Of a stretch of 64,000 bases of DNA, positions 25,136 to 32,914 are shown piece by piece (positions within the stretch are counted from its first letter, which is position 1; each line of letters opens with the position of its first letter). The notes under the pieces are model-generated. The model searched no databases. It saw nothing but the letters and a program-made list of their open reading frames with translations, and had not been told where the DNA came from. The DNA is from an uncultured Collinsella sp. (GTDB taxonomy: Bacteria; Actinomycetota; Coriobacteriia; Coriobacteriales; Coriobacteriaceae), in NCBI GenBank assembly GCA_958353395.1, contig CATWSG010000004.1, forward strand, positions 73,146-137,145, in the 5' to 3' direction. Position numbers and translations under genes: made by a program.

Positions 25136-25864
25136 TTACTCGGCCTTGGGCTCAGCGGCCATCTCGGCCTCGGAGACCTGCTCCTTGCCGGAGCCAGCGA
25201 GGCAGGCGTCAGCCATGAGCTCGCACATAAGGGTGACAGCGGAGATAGCGTCATCGTTGCAGGGGATGCCGTACTCGACCTCGTCGGGATCGGAGTTGGT
25301 GTCGATCAGGGCGACGACGGGGATGTTCAGGCGCTGGGCCTCCTTGATGGCGTTCTCCTCGCGCTTGGTGTCGATGACGAAGAGAGCCTGGGGCAGACCC
25401 TTCATGTCGCGGGCGCCACCGAGGTTGGTCTGGAGCTTAGTGAGCTCCTTGCCGAGAACAGCCTGCTCCTTCTTGGGCAGAACAGCCATGCGGCCGTCCT
25501 CGACCATGGCCTCGAGCTCCTCCATGCGGTTGATGCGGGAGCGGATGGTGACGAAGTTGGTCAGCATACCGCCGAGCCAACGCTGGTTGATGTAAGGCAT
25601 GTTGGCGCGCTCAGCAGCGTTCTTGACGGCCTCCTGAGCCTGCTTCTTGGTGCCGACGAACAGCACGTTGCCACCCTTGGCAACGTTCTTGACGAAGGTG
25701 TAGGCCTGGTCGGCGTCGAGGATGGTCTGCTTGAGGTCGAGGATGTAGATGCCGTTGCGCTCACCGAAGATGAACGGCTTCATCTTGGGGTTCCAGCGAC
25801 GGGTCTGGTGACCGAAGTGGCAGCCGGCCTCGAGCAGGGTGCGGATATTAATCTTGGTAGCCAT
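25136..25864 (-). CDS. rpsB: 30S ribosomal protein S2
   Basis: Small-subunit ribosomal protein. 242 residues with the family signatures LLEAGCHFGHQTRRWNPKM and NQRWLGGMLTNFVTI. AGGAGG lies upstream of the ATG. A leader of about 155 bases precedes it; S2 is autoregulated at its leader in several bacteria. Confidence 0.98.
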   Translation of the reverse strand: MATKINIRTLLEAGCHFGHQTRRWNPKMKPFIFGERNGIYILDLKQTILDADQAYTFVKNVAKGGNVLFVGTKKQAQEAVKNAAERANMPYINQRWLGGMLTNFVTIRSRINRMEELEAMVEDGRMAVLPKKEQAVLGKELTKLQTNLGGARDMKGLPQALFVIDTKREENAIKEAQRLNIPVVALIDTNSDPDEVEYGIPCNDDAISAVTLMCELMADACLAGSGKEQVSEAEMAAEPKAE

Positions 25865-25865
25865 G

Positions 25866-26019
25866 TTAAACCTCCTGTGGTTTGCCTCCGCGCGGGGTCA
25901 TCCTCCAAAACCAACCCGGACATGTGCTACCAAAGCCCGGGCACCACGGTATGAAGTAGCCGCGCGTGCGTGATAAAAACATGTTGCCGTGAAGCAACCC
26001 GATGAATGATAGCAGGAAT
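25866..26019 (-). promoter_or_regulatory. Structured leader of rpsB-tsf
   Basis: Predicted untranslated RNA of about 155 bases containing GTTGC-TTCACG-GCAAC and a GC-rich CCCGGGC/GTCCGGG region, ending in the ribosome-binding site. Length and structure suggest S2 autoregulation; the published S2 leader motif was not confirmed by eye. Confidence 0.4.
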
Positions 26020-26025
26020 GCCTCT

Positions 26026-26054
26026 TCCTGCCAACCCGCAATCAAAACCACACA
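26026..26054 (-). promoter_or_regulatory. rpsB promoter
   Basis: Minus-strand TTGGCA (26049-26054), a 17-base spacer and TATCAT (26026-26031). Predicted start near 26019. Confidence 0.75.
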
Positions 26055-26083
26055 CCTGAGTGCGGCGCGGGACGTCCCAGCCA

Positions 26084-27004
26084 CTATTCGCCGCGGGGAT
26101 GGGCTTGAGCCACGGCACGTTTGAGCCGATCGGGTGTGAGATGCGTGTAGATCTGCGTCGTGGACAGGCTCGCATGACCTAGCAGCTCTTGAACCGAGCG
26201 CAGGTCCGCACCGCCCTCGAGCAAGTCGGTCGCAAAGGTATGGCGCATCGCATGCGGGGCGATGTCAGCCGGAATGCCGGCGAGCGTCGCCAGCGTATGG
26301 AACCGCCGCCGGAGCATCGCGGCGCTCATGCGATTGCCGCGCGCCGATATAAGCAGCGGATGCGGCCCGGTAGCGAGGTCGCGGCGCTTTGCCCGAGCGA
26401 GCAACTCCGGCCTCCCCTCTTCAATATAGAGACGCGTCACATCGAGCGCACGACAATACAGAGGAACGATGCGCTCCTTGCTTCCCTTGCCCCACAGGCG
26501 CAGCGTGCGCTCGGACCATGAGATGGATTCCACATTGAGCGCCGCAAGCTCTGAGATGCGGGCACCCGAGGCATAGAGCAACTCAAGCATCGCCGCATCG
26601 CGCAGTCCCGCGGGCGTCGAGGTATCAGGCGTCTTGAGCAGCGCCTCAACCTGCTGGGTCGTAAGGACACCCGGCAGGTCACGCGGCAGCTTGGGCGATG
26701 CGATCGCCGAGACCGCATCGCCCTCGACAATCCCCTCGGCAGCCATCCAGCGATAGAGAGATCGAATAGCCGACAGGTGCGCCGCAAGCGTTCGGGGAGC
26801 CACCTGCTCACGCGAAAGCTCGGCAAGATAGCGACGAATGGTGCGCACGTCGGCAGCGAAAGCATCGATATCCTCGCGCTCGCACCAGGCAGCGAAGCGC
26901 TCCAGCCTCGAGCCATAGGCCGTCACCGTGTTGGGAGAAAGTCCCTCGACGCGTGCGATATAGGCGATAAACGAGTCGACGGTGTCGTACAGGTCAAAGG
27001 CTAT
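26084..27004 (-). CDS. xerC: Tyrosine recombinase XerC/XerD type
   Basis: Site-specific recombinase of the kind that resolves chromosome dimers at dif. Catalytic residues are visible: Arg in SGARISELAAL, Lys in GKGSKER, HAMRHTFAT, the second His in LLGHASLSTTQ and nucleophile Tyr in IYTHLT. The first ordinary start is a GTG at 26926, but the frame stays open above it and encodes DSFIAYIARVEGLSPNTV, which matches the N-terminal SAM-like domain of Xer proteins. In that stretch there is no ATG, GTG or TTG; an ATA at 27002-27004 overlaps the trmFO stop (ATAG) and has GGAGG 9 bases upstream. I give the longer form; the start is uncertain, the family is not. Location after dprA-trmFO favours XerC. 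Confidence 0.9.
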   Translation of the reverse strand: MAFDLYDTVDSFIAYIARVEGLSPNTVTAYGSRLERFAAWCEREDIDAFAADVRTIRRYLAELSREQVAPRTLAAHLSAIRSLYRWMAAEGIVEGDAVSAIASPKLPRDLPGVLTTQQVEALLKTPDTSTPAGLRDAAMLELLYASGARISELAALNVESISWSERTLRLWGKGSKERIVPLYCRALDVTRLYIEEGRPELLARAKRRDLATGPHPLLISARGNRMSAAMLRRRFHTLATLAGIPADIAPHAMRHTFATDLLEGGADLRSVQELLGHASLSTTQIYTHLTPDRLKRAVAQAHPRGE

Positions 27005-28344
27005 GACTGGTCGCCTCCAAACAAGTCGGAACGCGTGGCCAAGTAGGCATCGAGGGCCTCGAGCGCACGGTCTGCATAGGCCTGGTAGCGGTCGCGCTTG
27101 CTGCGGCGCTTACCATCCTCGAGTGGCGGCACCAGGCCAAAGTTGACATGCATGGGCTGATAGCCCACGGTGGCAGGATCGGTCGCATAGCCCACGAGCG
27201 CACCCAGGGCGCCCACACGCGGCAACTCGACGCCCGCGGCACCGATAGCCTCGGCATAAGTGTTAAGCGCCGCGAGCAGACCTGTCGCCACGGCTTCCAT
27301 GTACCCCTCGGTGCCGGTGATCTGACCGGCCAGGCGCACACCGGTACCGGGCACGGCAAAGGTGCCATCGAGCACATGCGGGGCGTCGACAAAGGTATTG
27401 CGGTGCATGACACCGTAGCGGAAGAACTCAGCGTTCTCCAGGCCCGGCACCATATGGAAGACGCGCTTCTGCTCGCCAAAGGTCAAGTTGGTCTGGAAGC
27501 CCACCAGGTTATAGGCGGTCTTCTCCTTGTTCTCGGCACGCAGCTGAATCGCCGCCCAGGGGCGACGTCCGGTACGCGGGTCGGTAAGGCCGACGGGCTT
27601 CATGGCGCCAAAGCGAATGGCGTCCTTGCCGGTGCGCGCAACTTCCTCGGCAGGCTGGCAGGCCTGGAACAGATCGCCGCCCTCAAAGTCTTTGAGCACC
27701 ACGCGGTCGGCCGTGGTAAGCGCCTCGATAAAGGCCTCGTACTCCTCCTTATTGAGCGGAGCGTTGAGATAGTCGCCGCTCCCCTGCTCCTCGTAGCGCG
27801 ACTGCGAGAACAACACGTCCATATCGAGCGTGGAGGCATCGACGATCGGCGCCGCCGCATCAAAGAATGCCAGGGCATCGCCACCGACGAGCTTCATAAC
27901 CTCTTCGCTCAGCGCCGGTGAACACAGCGGGCCCGCGGCAATGACCACGTGACCCTCGGGAATCTGCGTGACCTCGCCGTGCACGACCTCAATATTGGGA
28001 CGAGCGGCAACCTCGGCCTCGACAAGCTCGGAAAACTTGACGCGGTCGACCGCCAGGGCACCGCCGGCAGGAACAGCCGAGCGATGGGCGCAATCGAGCA
28101 GGACTGAACCCATGCGCTCAAGCTCAGCTTTCAGCAAACCAGCCGCGGAATCCGGACGGGTCGACTTAAACGAATTGGAGCAGACGAGCTCTGCCAGGTG
28201 ATCGGTATGGTGGGCCGGGGAGCTCACCTGGGGGCGCATCTCGCACAGCTTTACGGCAAACCCGCGATCTGCCAGCTGGATCGCGCACTCCGAACCCGCC
28301 AGACCGCCACCGATAACTGTCACCTGATCGAACTGCATCTGCAA
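27001..28344 (-). CDS. trmFO: Folate-dependent tRNA-U54 methyltransferase TrmFO
   Basis: FAD and methylene-THF enzyme that makes T54 in tRNA. 447 residues. FAD-binding VIGGGLAGSECA near 10-21, then ELVCSNSFKS with the conserved Cys, and a C-terminal GYATDPATVGYQPMHVNFGL. Start ATG at 28344 (a second ATG two codons on is possible), with AGAAAGG upstream. Next to dprA and xerC, as in Firmicutes-type clusters. Confidence 0.96.
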   Translation of the reverse strand: MQMQFDQVTVIGGGLAGSECAIQLADRGFAVKLCEMRPQVSSPAHHTDHLAELVCSNSFKSTRPDSAAGLLKAELERMGSVLLDCAHRSAVPAGGALAVDRVKFSELVEAEVAARPNIEVVHGEVTQIPEGHVVIAAGPLCSPALSEEVMKLVGGDALAFFDAAAPIVDASTLDMDVLFSQSRYEEQGSGDYLNAPLNKEEYEAFIEALTTADRVVLKDFEGGDLFQACQPAEEVARTGKDAIRFGAMKPVGLTDPRTGRRPWAAIQLRAENKEKTAYNLVGFQTNLTFGEQKRVFHMVPGLENAEFFRYGVMHRNTFVDAPHVLDGTFAVPGTGVRLAGQITGTEGYMEAVATGLLAALNTYAEAIGAAGVELPRVGALGALVGYATDPATVGYQPMHVNFGLVPPLEDGKRRSKRDRYQAYADRALEALDAYLATRSDLFGGDQS

Positions 28345-28352
28345 ACACCTTT

Positions 28353-29285
28353 CTAATTGACACGTTTCCCATTGTGACCGAAGGGTGTCTGGGCGTGAAG
28401 GGCAAACTTGGAGGGCGCATACCTTCCATCCATCATGCGCTCGATAAGACCCTCGAGTTCAAGCGAACCCAAGAGTTTGAGTACGCCGACAGCATCGAGC
28501 GAGACGAGCGCCGCGATGTCGTCGACCTTGAGCGGAGAGGCGATGAGCGCATGCATCACGGTCTGCTGCGTTGGATCCAGGTCGGCAATGCCGGGAGCAT
28601 CGGGGCGCGAGTAGCGCAGGGTTCCGTAGATGCGTGAGATAGCCATCTCGATAGATTCCTCGTCGACGATGCAGCAGGCACCGTTCGCAATGAGGTAATT
28701 CGTGCCACGCGACTCGGGCGATAGGATCGACCCCGGCACGGCAAGAAGTTCGCGCCCCAAATCCATAGCAGCCTCGGCTGTAGAAAACGTCCCAGAAGGC
28801 ATACCCGCCTCGGATACAAAGAGGGCTTGCGACAGGGCCGCGATCACGCGATTGCGACGCGGAAAGGCGAACTTGCGCGGACCCATGCCCCACGGTGAGA
28901 TCGACACGACCGCACCACCCGTATCGATCGTGCGCGCGATGAGCCCCGCACTCGAGCGCGGATAGACCACGTCGGCGCCCGTACCCAACACCACGACATG
29001 CCTGCCTCCGGCGTTGACCGCGGCCCAACCTGACGCCTGGTCGCAGCCGACCGCGCCGCCCGAGACCACCGTCACCCCCGCCTCGACCGCAACTTTCGCG
29101 GCCAGCTCTGCCACGGCAAGGCCGTACGGCGAGGCCTTGCGAGCGCCGATAATGGAGAGCGCGGGCGTCGACAGTGCGGCGGGGTCACCACGCACATAAA
29201 GCGTCAGGGGAACATCAGAGAGCTCCAAAACGGTATCTGGATACAACGCATCACCGGGATGAAGCTCAAAAGTCTCCTCGGGCAT
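28353..29285 (-). CDS. dprA: DNA processing protein DprA
   Basis: Loads RecA on incoming single-stranded DNA during transformation. 310 residues from the ATG at 29285, which shares its first base with the comM stop and follows GGAGG. The Rossmann core has LSIIGARKASPYG and SGGAVGCDQASG, and a C-terminal winged helix spans about 240-300. The usual GLARGID-AAH signature is changed here: Arg becomes Val, Ile becomes Cys and the His position is Gly. The N-terminal SAM-like domain of some DprA proteins is absent. Confidence 0.93.
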   Translation of the reverse strand: MPEETFELHPGDALYPDTVLELSDVPLTLYVRGDPAALSTPALSIIGARKASPYGLAVAELAAKVAVEAGVTVVSGGAVGCDQASGWAAVNAGGRHVVVLGTGADVVYPRSSAGLIARTIDTGGAVVSISPWGMGPRKFAFPRRNRVIAALSQALFVSEAGMPSGTFSTAEAAMDLGRELLAVPGSILSPESRGTNYLIANGACCIVDEESIEMAISRIYGTLRYSRPDAPGIADLDPTQQTVMHALIASPLKVDDIAALVSLDAVGVLKLLGSLELEGLIERMMDGRYAPSKFALHAQTPFGHNGKRVN

Positions 29286-30808
29286 TACTGATCCCTCCGT
29301 CCCTGATACATGGCGGCCTCGAGCACATGATCTTGCGTCACCCGCTCGCTTTCGGCGACATCGGCGATCGTGCGCGCGATGCGCACCAGGCGCACGATGC
29401 CGCGCCCCGTGAGATGCGTGCGCTTCGACAATCCAAGCACGCATTTCTCGGCGGCCTCGTCGAGTGCAAAGGTCGACACGACACCGTCAATGGACCGTGA
29501 CTCATCGTCCTCGGCCTCGGCATCTGCATCGTCCATATGGGTCTCGCGCCAGGCACGAAAAGCCCTACCGCGAACAACGTAGTCGCGCAGCTCGGCCGAC
29601 GACATGCCCTCGGCGCCCTCGATAATCACCTGCGGATCGGGGCGGGTCACGTCGATCATCAGGTCAATGCGGTCGGCCAAGGGACCGCGCAGCTTGGACC
29701 GGTAGCGCTCGACCATCGATGCCGAACAGCGACACGGAACCTCGCGATCGCCCAAAAAGCCACAGGGGCAGGGATTACTCGCCGCAAGCAGCTGAAAGCG
29801 CGAGGGAAACGTAAAAGCGCCATCGACGCGCACGATCCTGACATAGCCGCGCTCGATAGGCTGCCTGAGCGTCTGCAGCACACCGGTGGGAAACTCAGCA
29901 AGCTCGTCCAAAAAGAGCACGCCGCCATGGGCAAGGCTGATCTCGCCCGGATGCACCGGGCGCCCTCCGCCAATAAGACCCGCTGTCGAAATGCTGTGAT
30001 GGGGGCTTCGAAATGGTCGATGCCCCGCAAGCAGGCCATCGATGTTCTCACCCAAGACCGAATGGATACACAGCGCCTCCTGCTGATCCTCGACGGAGAG
30101 CTCGGGCAAGATACCCGTCATGCGGCGCGCAAGCATGGTCTTGCCCGATCCCGGAGACCCGATCATGAGCAGGCCCAACTCCCCTGCCGCCGCAAGCGCC
30201 ATGCCGCGCTTGGCGACCTCCTGCCCCAACACATCGGCATAATCGAGCTCGGGCTCAAAGGTGGCCTCGACGCCCTCGGAATCCAGATAGTGCCGAGCCG
30301 CCTCGCCCATACCGCGGGCAAGCTGCGACAGATGGTCGATAAAACCGCAGTCGACCCCCGCAAGCGGAACATGCTGGTCCGACCTACCGGCGATAAAAGA
30401 CAGCCCCATATCGCGAGCCAGCAGCTGGAACGCCACCTCGCCCTTGACGGGAAGCACCGTACCATCCAATCCGAGCTCGCCGGCAATGAGGCAGCGGTCG
30501 AGATTGTCACGGGGAATCTGACCGTCGGCCGCAAGCACCGCAATGGCTATCGGCAGGTCAAAACCGCTACCGGTCTTTCGGATATCGCCCGGCGCCAGAT
30601 TGACCGTAATGCCCGAGCGCGGGATCTCGAATCCGGCGGAGCGCATCGCGCAGCGAATGCGCCCGCGCGACTCCATGACCTCCATACTCGGGATACCGAG
30701 CATCTGGATGCCCGGGATGCCGCCCGCAAGCGATACCTCGACTGTGACGGGAATCGCCTCGACACCGCGGATGCAGGCAGCGTGAACGGCAAAGGTTTCG
30801 AACGCCAT
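29285..30808 (-). CDS. comM: ComM / YifB family AAA+ ATPase (Mg-chelatase-like)
   Basis: Hexameric helicase that promotes branch migration in transformation (known for ComM). 507 residues. N-terminal Lon-like domain about 1-170; Walker A IGSPGSGKTML near 213-223; Walker B GGVLFLDELAEF near 293; SNPCPCGF zinc-like segment near 348; C-terminal Mg-chelatase domain. ATG at 30808 overlaps the stop of the upstream gene (TGATG). A long acidic loop (about 440-455) precedes the last domain. Directly followed by dprA, forming a competence pair. Confidence 0.94.
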   Translation of the reverse strand: MAFETFAVHAACIRGVEAIPVTVEVSLAGGIPGIQMLGIPSMEVMESRGRIRCAMRSAGFEIPRSGITVNLAPGDIRKTGSGFDLPIAIAVLAADGQIPRDNLDRCLIAGELGLDGTVLPVKGEVAFQLLARDMGLSFIAGRSDQHVPLAGVDCGFIDHLSQLARGMGEAARHYLDSEGVEATFEPELDYADVLGQEVAKRGMALAAAGELGLLMIGSPGSGKTMLARRMTGILPELSVEDQQEALCIHSVLGENIDGLLAGHRPFRSPHHSISTAGLIGGGRPVHPGEISLAHGGVLFLDELAEFPTGVLQTLRQPIERGYVRIVRVDGAFTFPSRFQLLAASNPCPCGFLGDREVPCRCSASMVERYRSKLRGPLADRIDLMIDVTRPDPQVIIEGAEGMSSAELRDYVVRGRAFRAWRETHMDDADAEAEDDESRSIDGVVSTFALDEAAEKCVLGLSKRTHLTGRGIVRLVRIARTIADVAESERVTQDHVLEAAMYQGRRDQ

Positions 30809-31293
30809 CACGACACCTGCCAATCGAACGCGTTGTACTGGTGCTCAATCTCGGCGATATGCCCGCCGCGAATGGTGACGCCAACGGCATCGAAGCGGAT
30901 CGCCTTGAGCGGATAATGCTCCATGAGATAGCAACTCGCGATGCGACGATAGCGCCGCTGCTTTTGGGCATTCACCGCTTCCTCGGGAAACACCCGCGTG
31001 TCGCAATCCAGCGCAACACGCCTGGTCTTGACCTCGGCCATCACCACCACATCGTCGAGCTCATCGAGCAGAACCAGGTCGGCCTCGCCCTCCGAGCATC
31101 GATAGCCTTGTTCCAGCAATGCATAGCCGCGCTCGTTAAAGTAATCGATTGCGATAAGCTCGCCCAGCATGCCGAGCTCGCGAGGACTGAGTCCCTTGAT
31201 AAACTCGGGCGTGATCGACCCGCAATCGAGCTCCCCCTCTTCCCAACGCTCCTTGAGCTGCTGCGTCTTACTCGGTTTGGCTGCGGCACACAT
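30808..31293 (-). CDS. YraN/UPF0102 family endonuclease-like protein
   Basis: 161 residues of the Holliday-junction-resolvase-like fold; role unproven in most bacteria. Core motif LGELIAIDYFNERGY, then RCSEGEADLVLLDE and VVVMAEVKTR, the expected E-x-D-ExK nuclease-like pattern (GEAD in place of the common GEID). The first 37 residues are an extra charged extension. ATG at 31293 follows AAAGGAG. Overlaps comM start. Confidence 0.88.
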   Translation of the reverse strand: MCAAAKPSKTQQLKERWEEGELDCGSITPEFIKGLSPRELGMLGELIAIDYFNERGYALLEQGYRCSEGEADLVLLDELDDVVVMAEVKTRRVALDCDTRVFPEEAVNAQKQRRYRRIASCYLMEHYPLKAIRFDAVGVTIRGGHIAEIEHQYNAFDWQVS

Positions 31294-31396
31294 GGGGTCT
31301 CCTTTCCCACTCCCTGCATTGCCTCGATAATGAGGGCAGGTTTCATGCGGGTAAGTACCGGAAGCAAACCAAAAGCCAACCAAATTCCGACAAATG

Positions 31397-31434
31397 AGGG
31401 GCCGCGAGCAACAATAGCGTCGCACACGGCCCCT
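31397..31434 (-). terminator. Hairpin between rnhB and the YraN gene
   Basis: AGGGGCCG (31397-31404) pairs with CGGCCCCT (31427-31434), 8 base pairs with a long loop; CATTTG follows on the minus strand, a weak tail. It may partly terminate rnhB; the rest of the 188-base gap holds no gene. Confidence 0.4.
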
Positions 31435-31481
31435 ACCAGCAGTTTTATGGAACCCTTCAGGTCCCAGTCTCCACAATTGGC

Positions 31482-32270
31482 CTAAAAAAGGCGCTCAGTC
31501 TGCAGAAAGTTTCCGCAAAAGCTCACACGGTGCAGCGGAGAAAGACCATGTTTGCGAATGGCCTCGATGTGTTCGGGGCTCGCATAGCCTTTCGATTCGG
31601 CCAAATGGTACTCGGGGTACTCGGCGTCGTACTCGACCATCATCTCGTCACGCGTGACCTTGGCCATGATGGATGCCGCGGCGATACAGGCGATTTTGGC
31701 ATCGCCCTTCACCACGTCGCGCTCATTGGGAACGGCACCCAGGGGGTTACCGTCCATAAGCACGCAATCGGGCTCAAGCCCCGTATCGGCCACCGCACCC
31801 GCGACAGCGGCGCGAATGGCGCGGGCCATGCCCATCTCATCGATATCCGCAGGAGCGATATGGCAAAAGCCGATAGCAGTCGCCACCTCGGCAATCTTCA
31901 CCGAGAGCAGCTCGCGGCGCGCCGGCGTGAGCTTTTTGGAATCGTTGATACCCCAGACGCGCGGCTCCATAGGAAGACAGACGGCGCATACCGTCAAAGG
32001 ACCGGCCACCGATCCGCGACCCACCTCGTCGACACCAACGACCACCCCATCGCCGCCAAGCTCATGCATAAGCTCGTACATGCCATTGACGCGCTCGCGC
32101 TCGGCAACCTCTTTGGAATGGCGTTTGAGGGCGCGTTCACAAGCCTTGATCACCTGCTGGCGCGGGTCCTCGCGATAATGCTCCACGAGGGCGGGAATCT
32201 CCTCAAACGTAGCGCTCGCCAACTCACCGGCAACCTGCGATGCCGAAACCGAGCTCGTCATGTTGGCCAT
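31482..32270 (-). CDS. rnhB: Ribonuclease HII
   Basis: Cuts RNA in RNA-DNA hybrids and removes misincorporated ribonucleotides. 262 residues. GVDEVGRGSVAGPL carries the first catalytic Asp-Glu, DGNPLG the next Asp region, and KGDAKIACIAAASIMAKVTRDEMM the following block. About 75 N-terminal residues precede the catalytic core, as in long Gram-positive RNase HII. ATG at 32270 follows AAGGAGG. Confidence 0.95.
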   Translation of the reverse strand: MANMTSSVSASQVAGELASATFEEIPALVEHYREDPRQQVIKACERALKRHSKEVAERERVNGMYELMHELGGDGVVVGVDEVGRGSVAGPLTVCAVCLPMEPRVWGINDSKKLTPARRELLSVKIAEVATAIGFCHIAPADIDEMGMARAIRAAVAGAVADTGLEPDCVLMDGNPLGAVPNERDVVKGDAKIACIAAASIMAKVTRDEMMVEYDAEYPEYHLAESKGYASPEHIEAIRKHGLSPLHRVSFCGNFLQTERLF

Positions 32271-32298
32271 ACCAGGCCCTCCTTGCATGCAAATCAGA

Positions 32299-32329
32299 TA
32301 AAAAGAAGGGCCACCCGAAGGTGACCCTT
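32299..32329 (-). terminator. Terminator after rplS
   Basis: Minus strand AAGGGTCACC-TTCG-GGTGGCCCTT followed by CTTTTTAT; strong stem with a stable tetraloop. Confidence 0.92.
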
Positions 32330-32363
32330 GTGTCCAAACGAGTGGACAGACGCTGCGATCTTC

Positions 32364-32705
32364 TTAGCGCTTCTCGGGGATGCGAGCAGCCTTGCCCACC
32401 TTGTCGCGGAGGTAGTACAGCTTGGCGCGACGGACGCGACCATGACGAACGACCTCGAGCTTGGCGATCTTGGGGCTGTGAAGCGGGAAGGTACGCTCAA
32501 CACCGACACCGAAGGACATCTTGCGGACGGTGAAGGTCTCGCGGGCACCGGCGCCGGCCATGCGGATGACGTCGCCCTGGAAGACCTGGATGCGCTCGCG
32601 GTCGCCTTCCTTAATGCGGTAGTGAACCTTGACGTTGTCGGCGACGCGAACCTGAGGAATGTCCTCGCGGATCTGCTGACGCTCGATTGCGCGGATGTAA
32701 TCCAT
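32364..32705 (-). CDS. rplS: 50S ribosomal protein L19
   Basis: Large-subunit protein at the 30S interface. 113 residues with the family motif VRKMSFGVGVERTFPLHSP. ATG at 32705 follows AAGGA. Own promoter and terminator; trmD, its common partner, is elsewhere in the window. Confidence 0.97.
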   Translation of the reverse strand: MDYIRAIERQQIREDIPQVRVADNVKVHYRIKEGDRERIQVFQGDVIRMAGAGARETFTVRKMSFGVGVERTFPLHSPKIAKLEVVRHGRVRRAKLYYLRDKVGKAARIPEKR

Positions 32706-32729
32706 GTGCAATTCCTTACTCTTCTAGAG

Positions 32730-32753
32730 GTGCCGTACCACCTTGGCCGGCAC
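32730..32753 (-). promoter_or_regulatory. rplS leader hairpin
   Basis: GTGCCG (32730-32735) pairs with CGGCAC (32748-32753) around a 12-base loop, in the untranslated leader about 25-50 bases before the start. Candidate L19 autoregulatory site. Confidence 0.45.
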
Positions 32754-32774
32754 GTAGTTGAACAAACGTATTCG

Positions 32775-32802
32775 AGTATACACGCGCGGGTTTCTGCTGC
32801 AA
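32775..32802 (-). promoter_or_regulatory. rplS promoter
   Basis: TTGCAG (32797-32802), a 16-base spacer and TATACT (32775-32780) on the minus strand; start near 32768, leader about 63 bases. Confidence 0.7.
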
Positions 32803-32848
32803 GAACAATTTTTTACGCAGACAAAAAGACAAAACCCGCACATGATAA

Positions 32849-32876
32849 CCGCCCGCCTCACGAATGAGACGGGCGG
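32849..32876 (-). terminator. Hairpin after ppdK
   Basis: CCGCCCGCCTC (32849-32859) pairs with GAGACGGGCGG (32866-32876); TTATC follows on the minus strand, so the T run is weak, but stem strength and position suggest a terminator. Confidence 0.65.
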
Positions 32877-32914
32877 CATGAAGGGGGCTACGCTAGGCGT
32901 CTACGCCCAAAACG

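Noticed and set aside
24452..25954. 500-codon open frame opposite tsf and rpsB
   Set aside because: Leu/Gly/Val/Asp-rich shadow covering two conserved genes and their junction.
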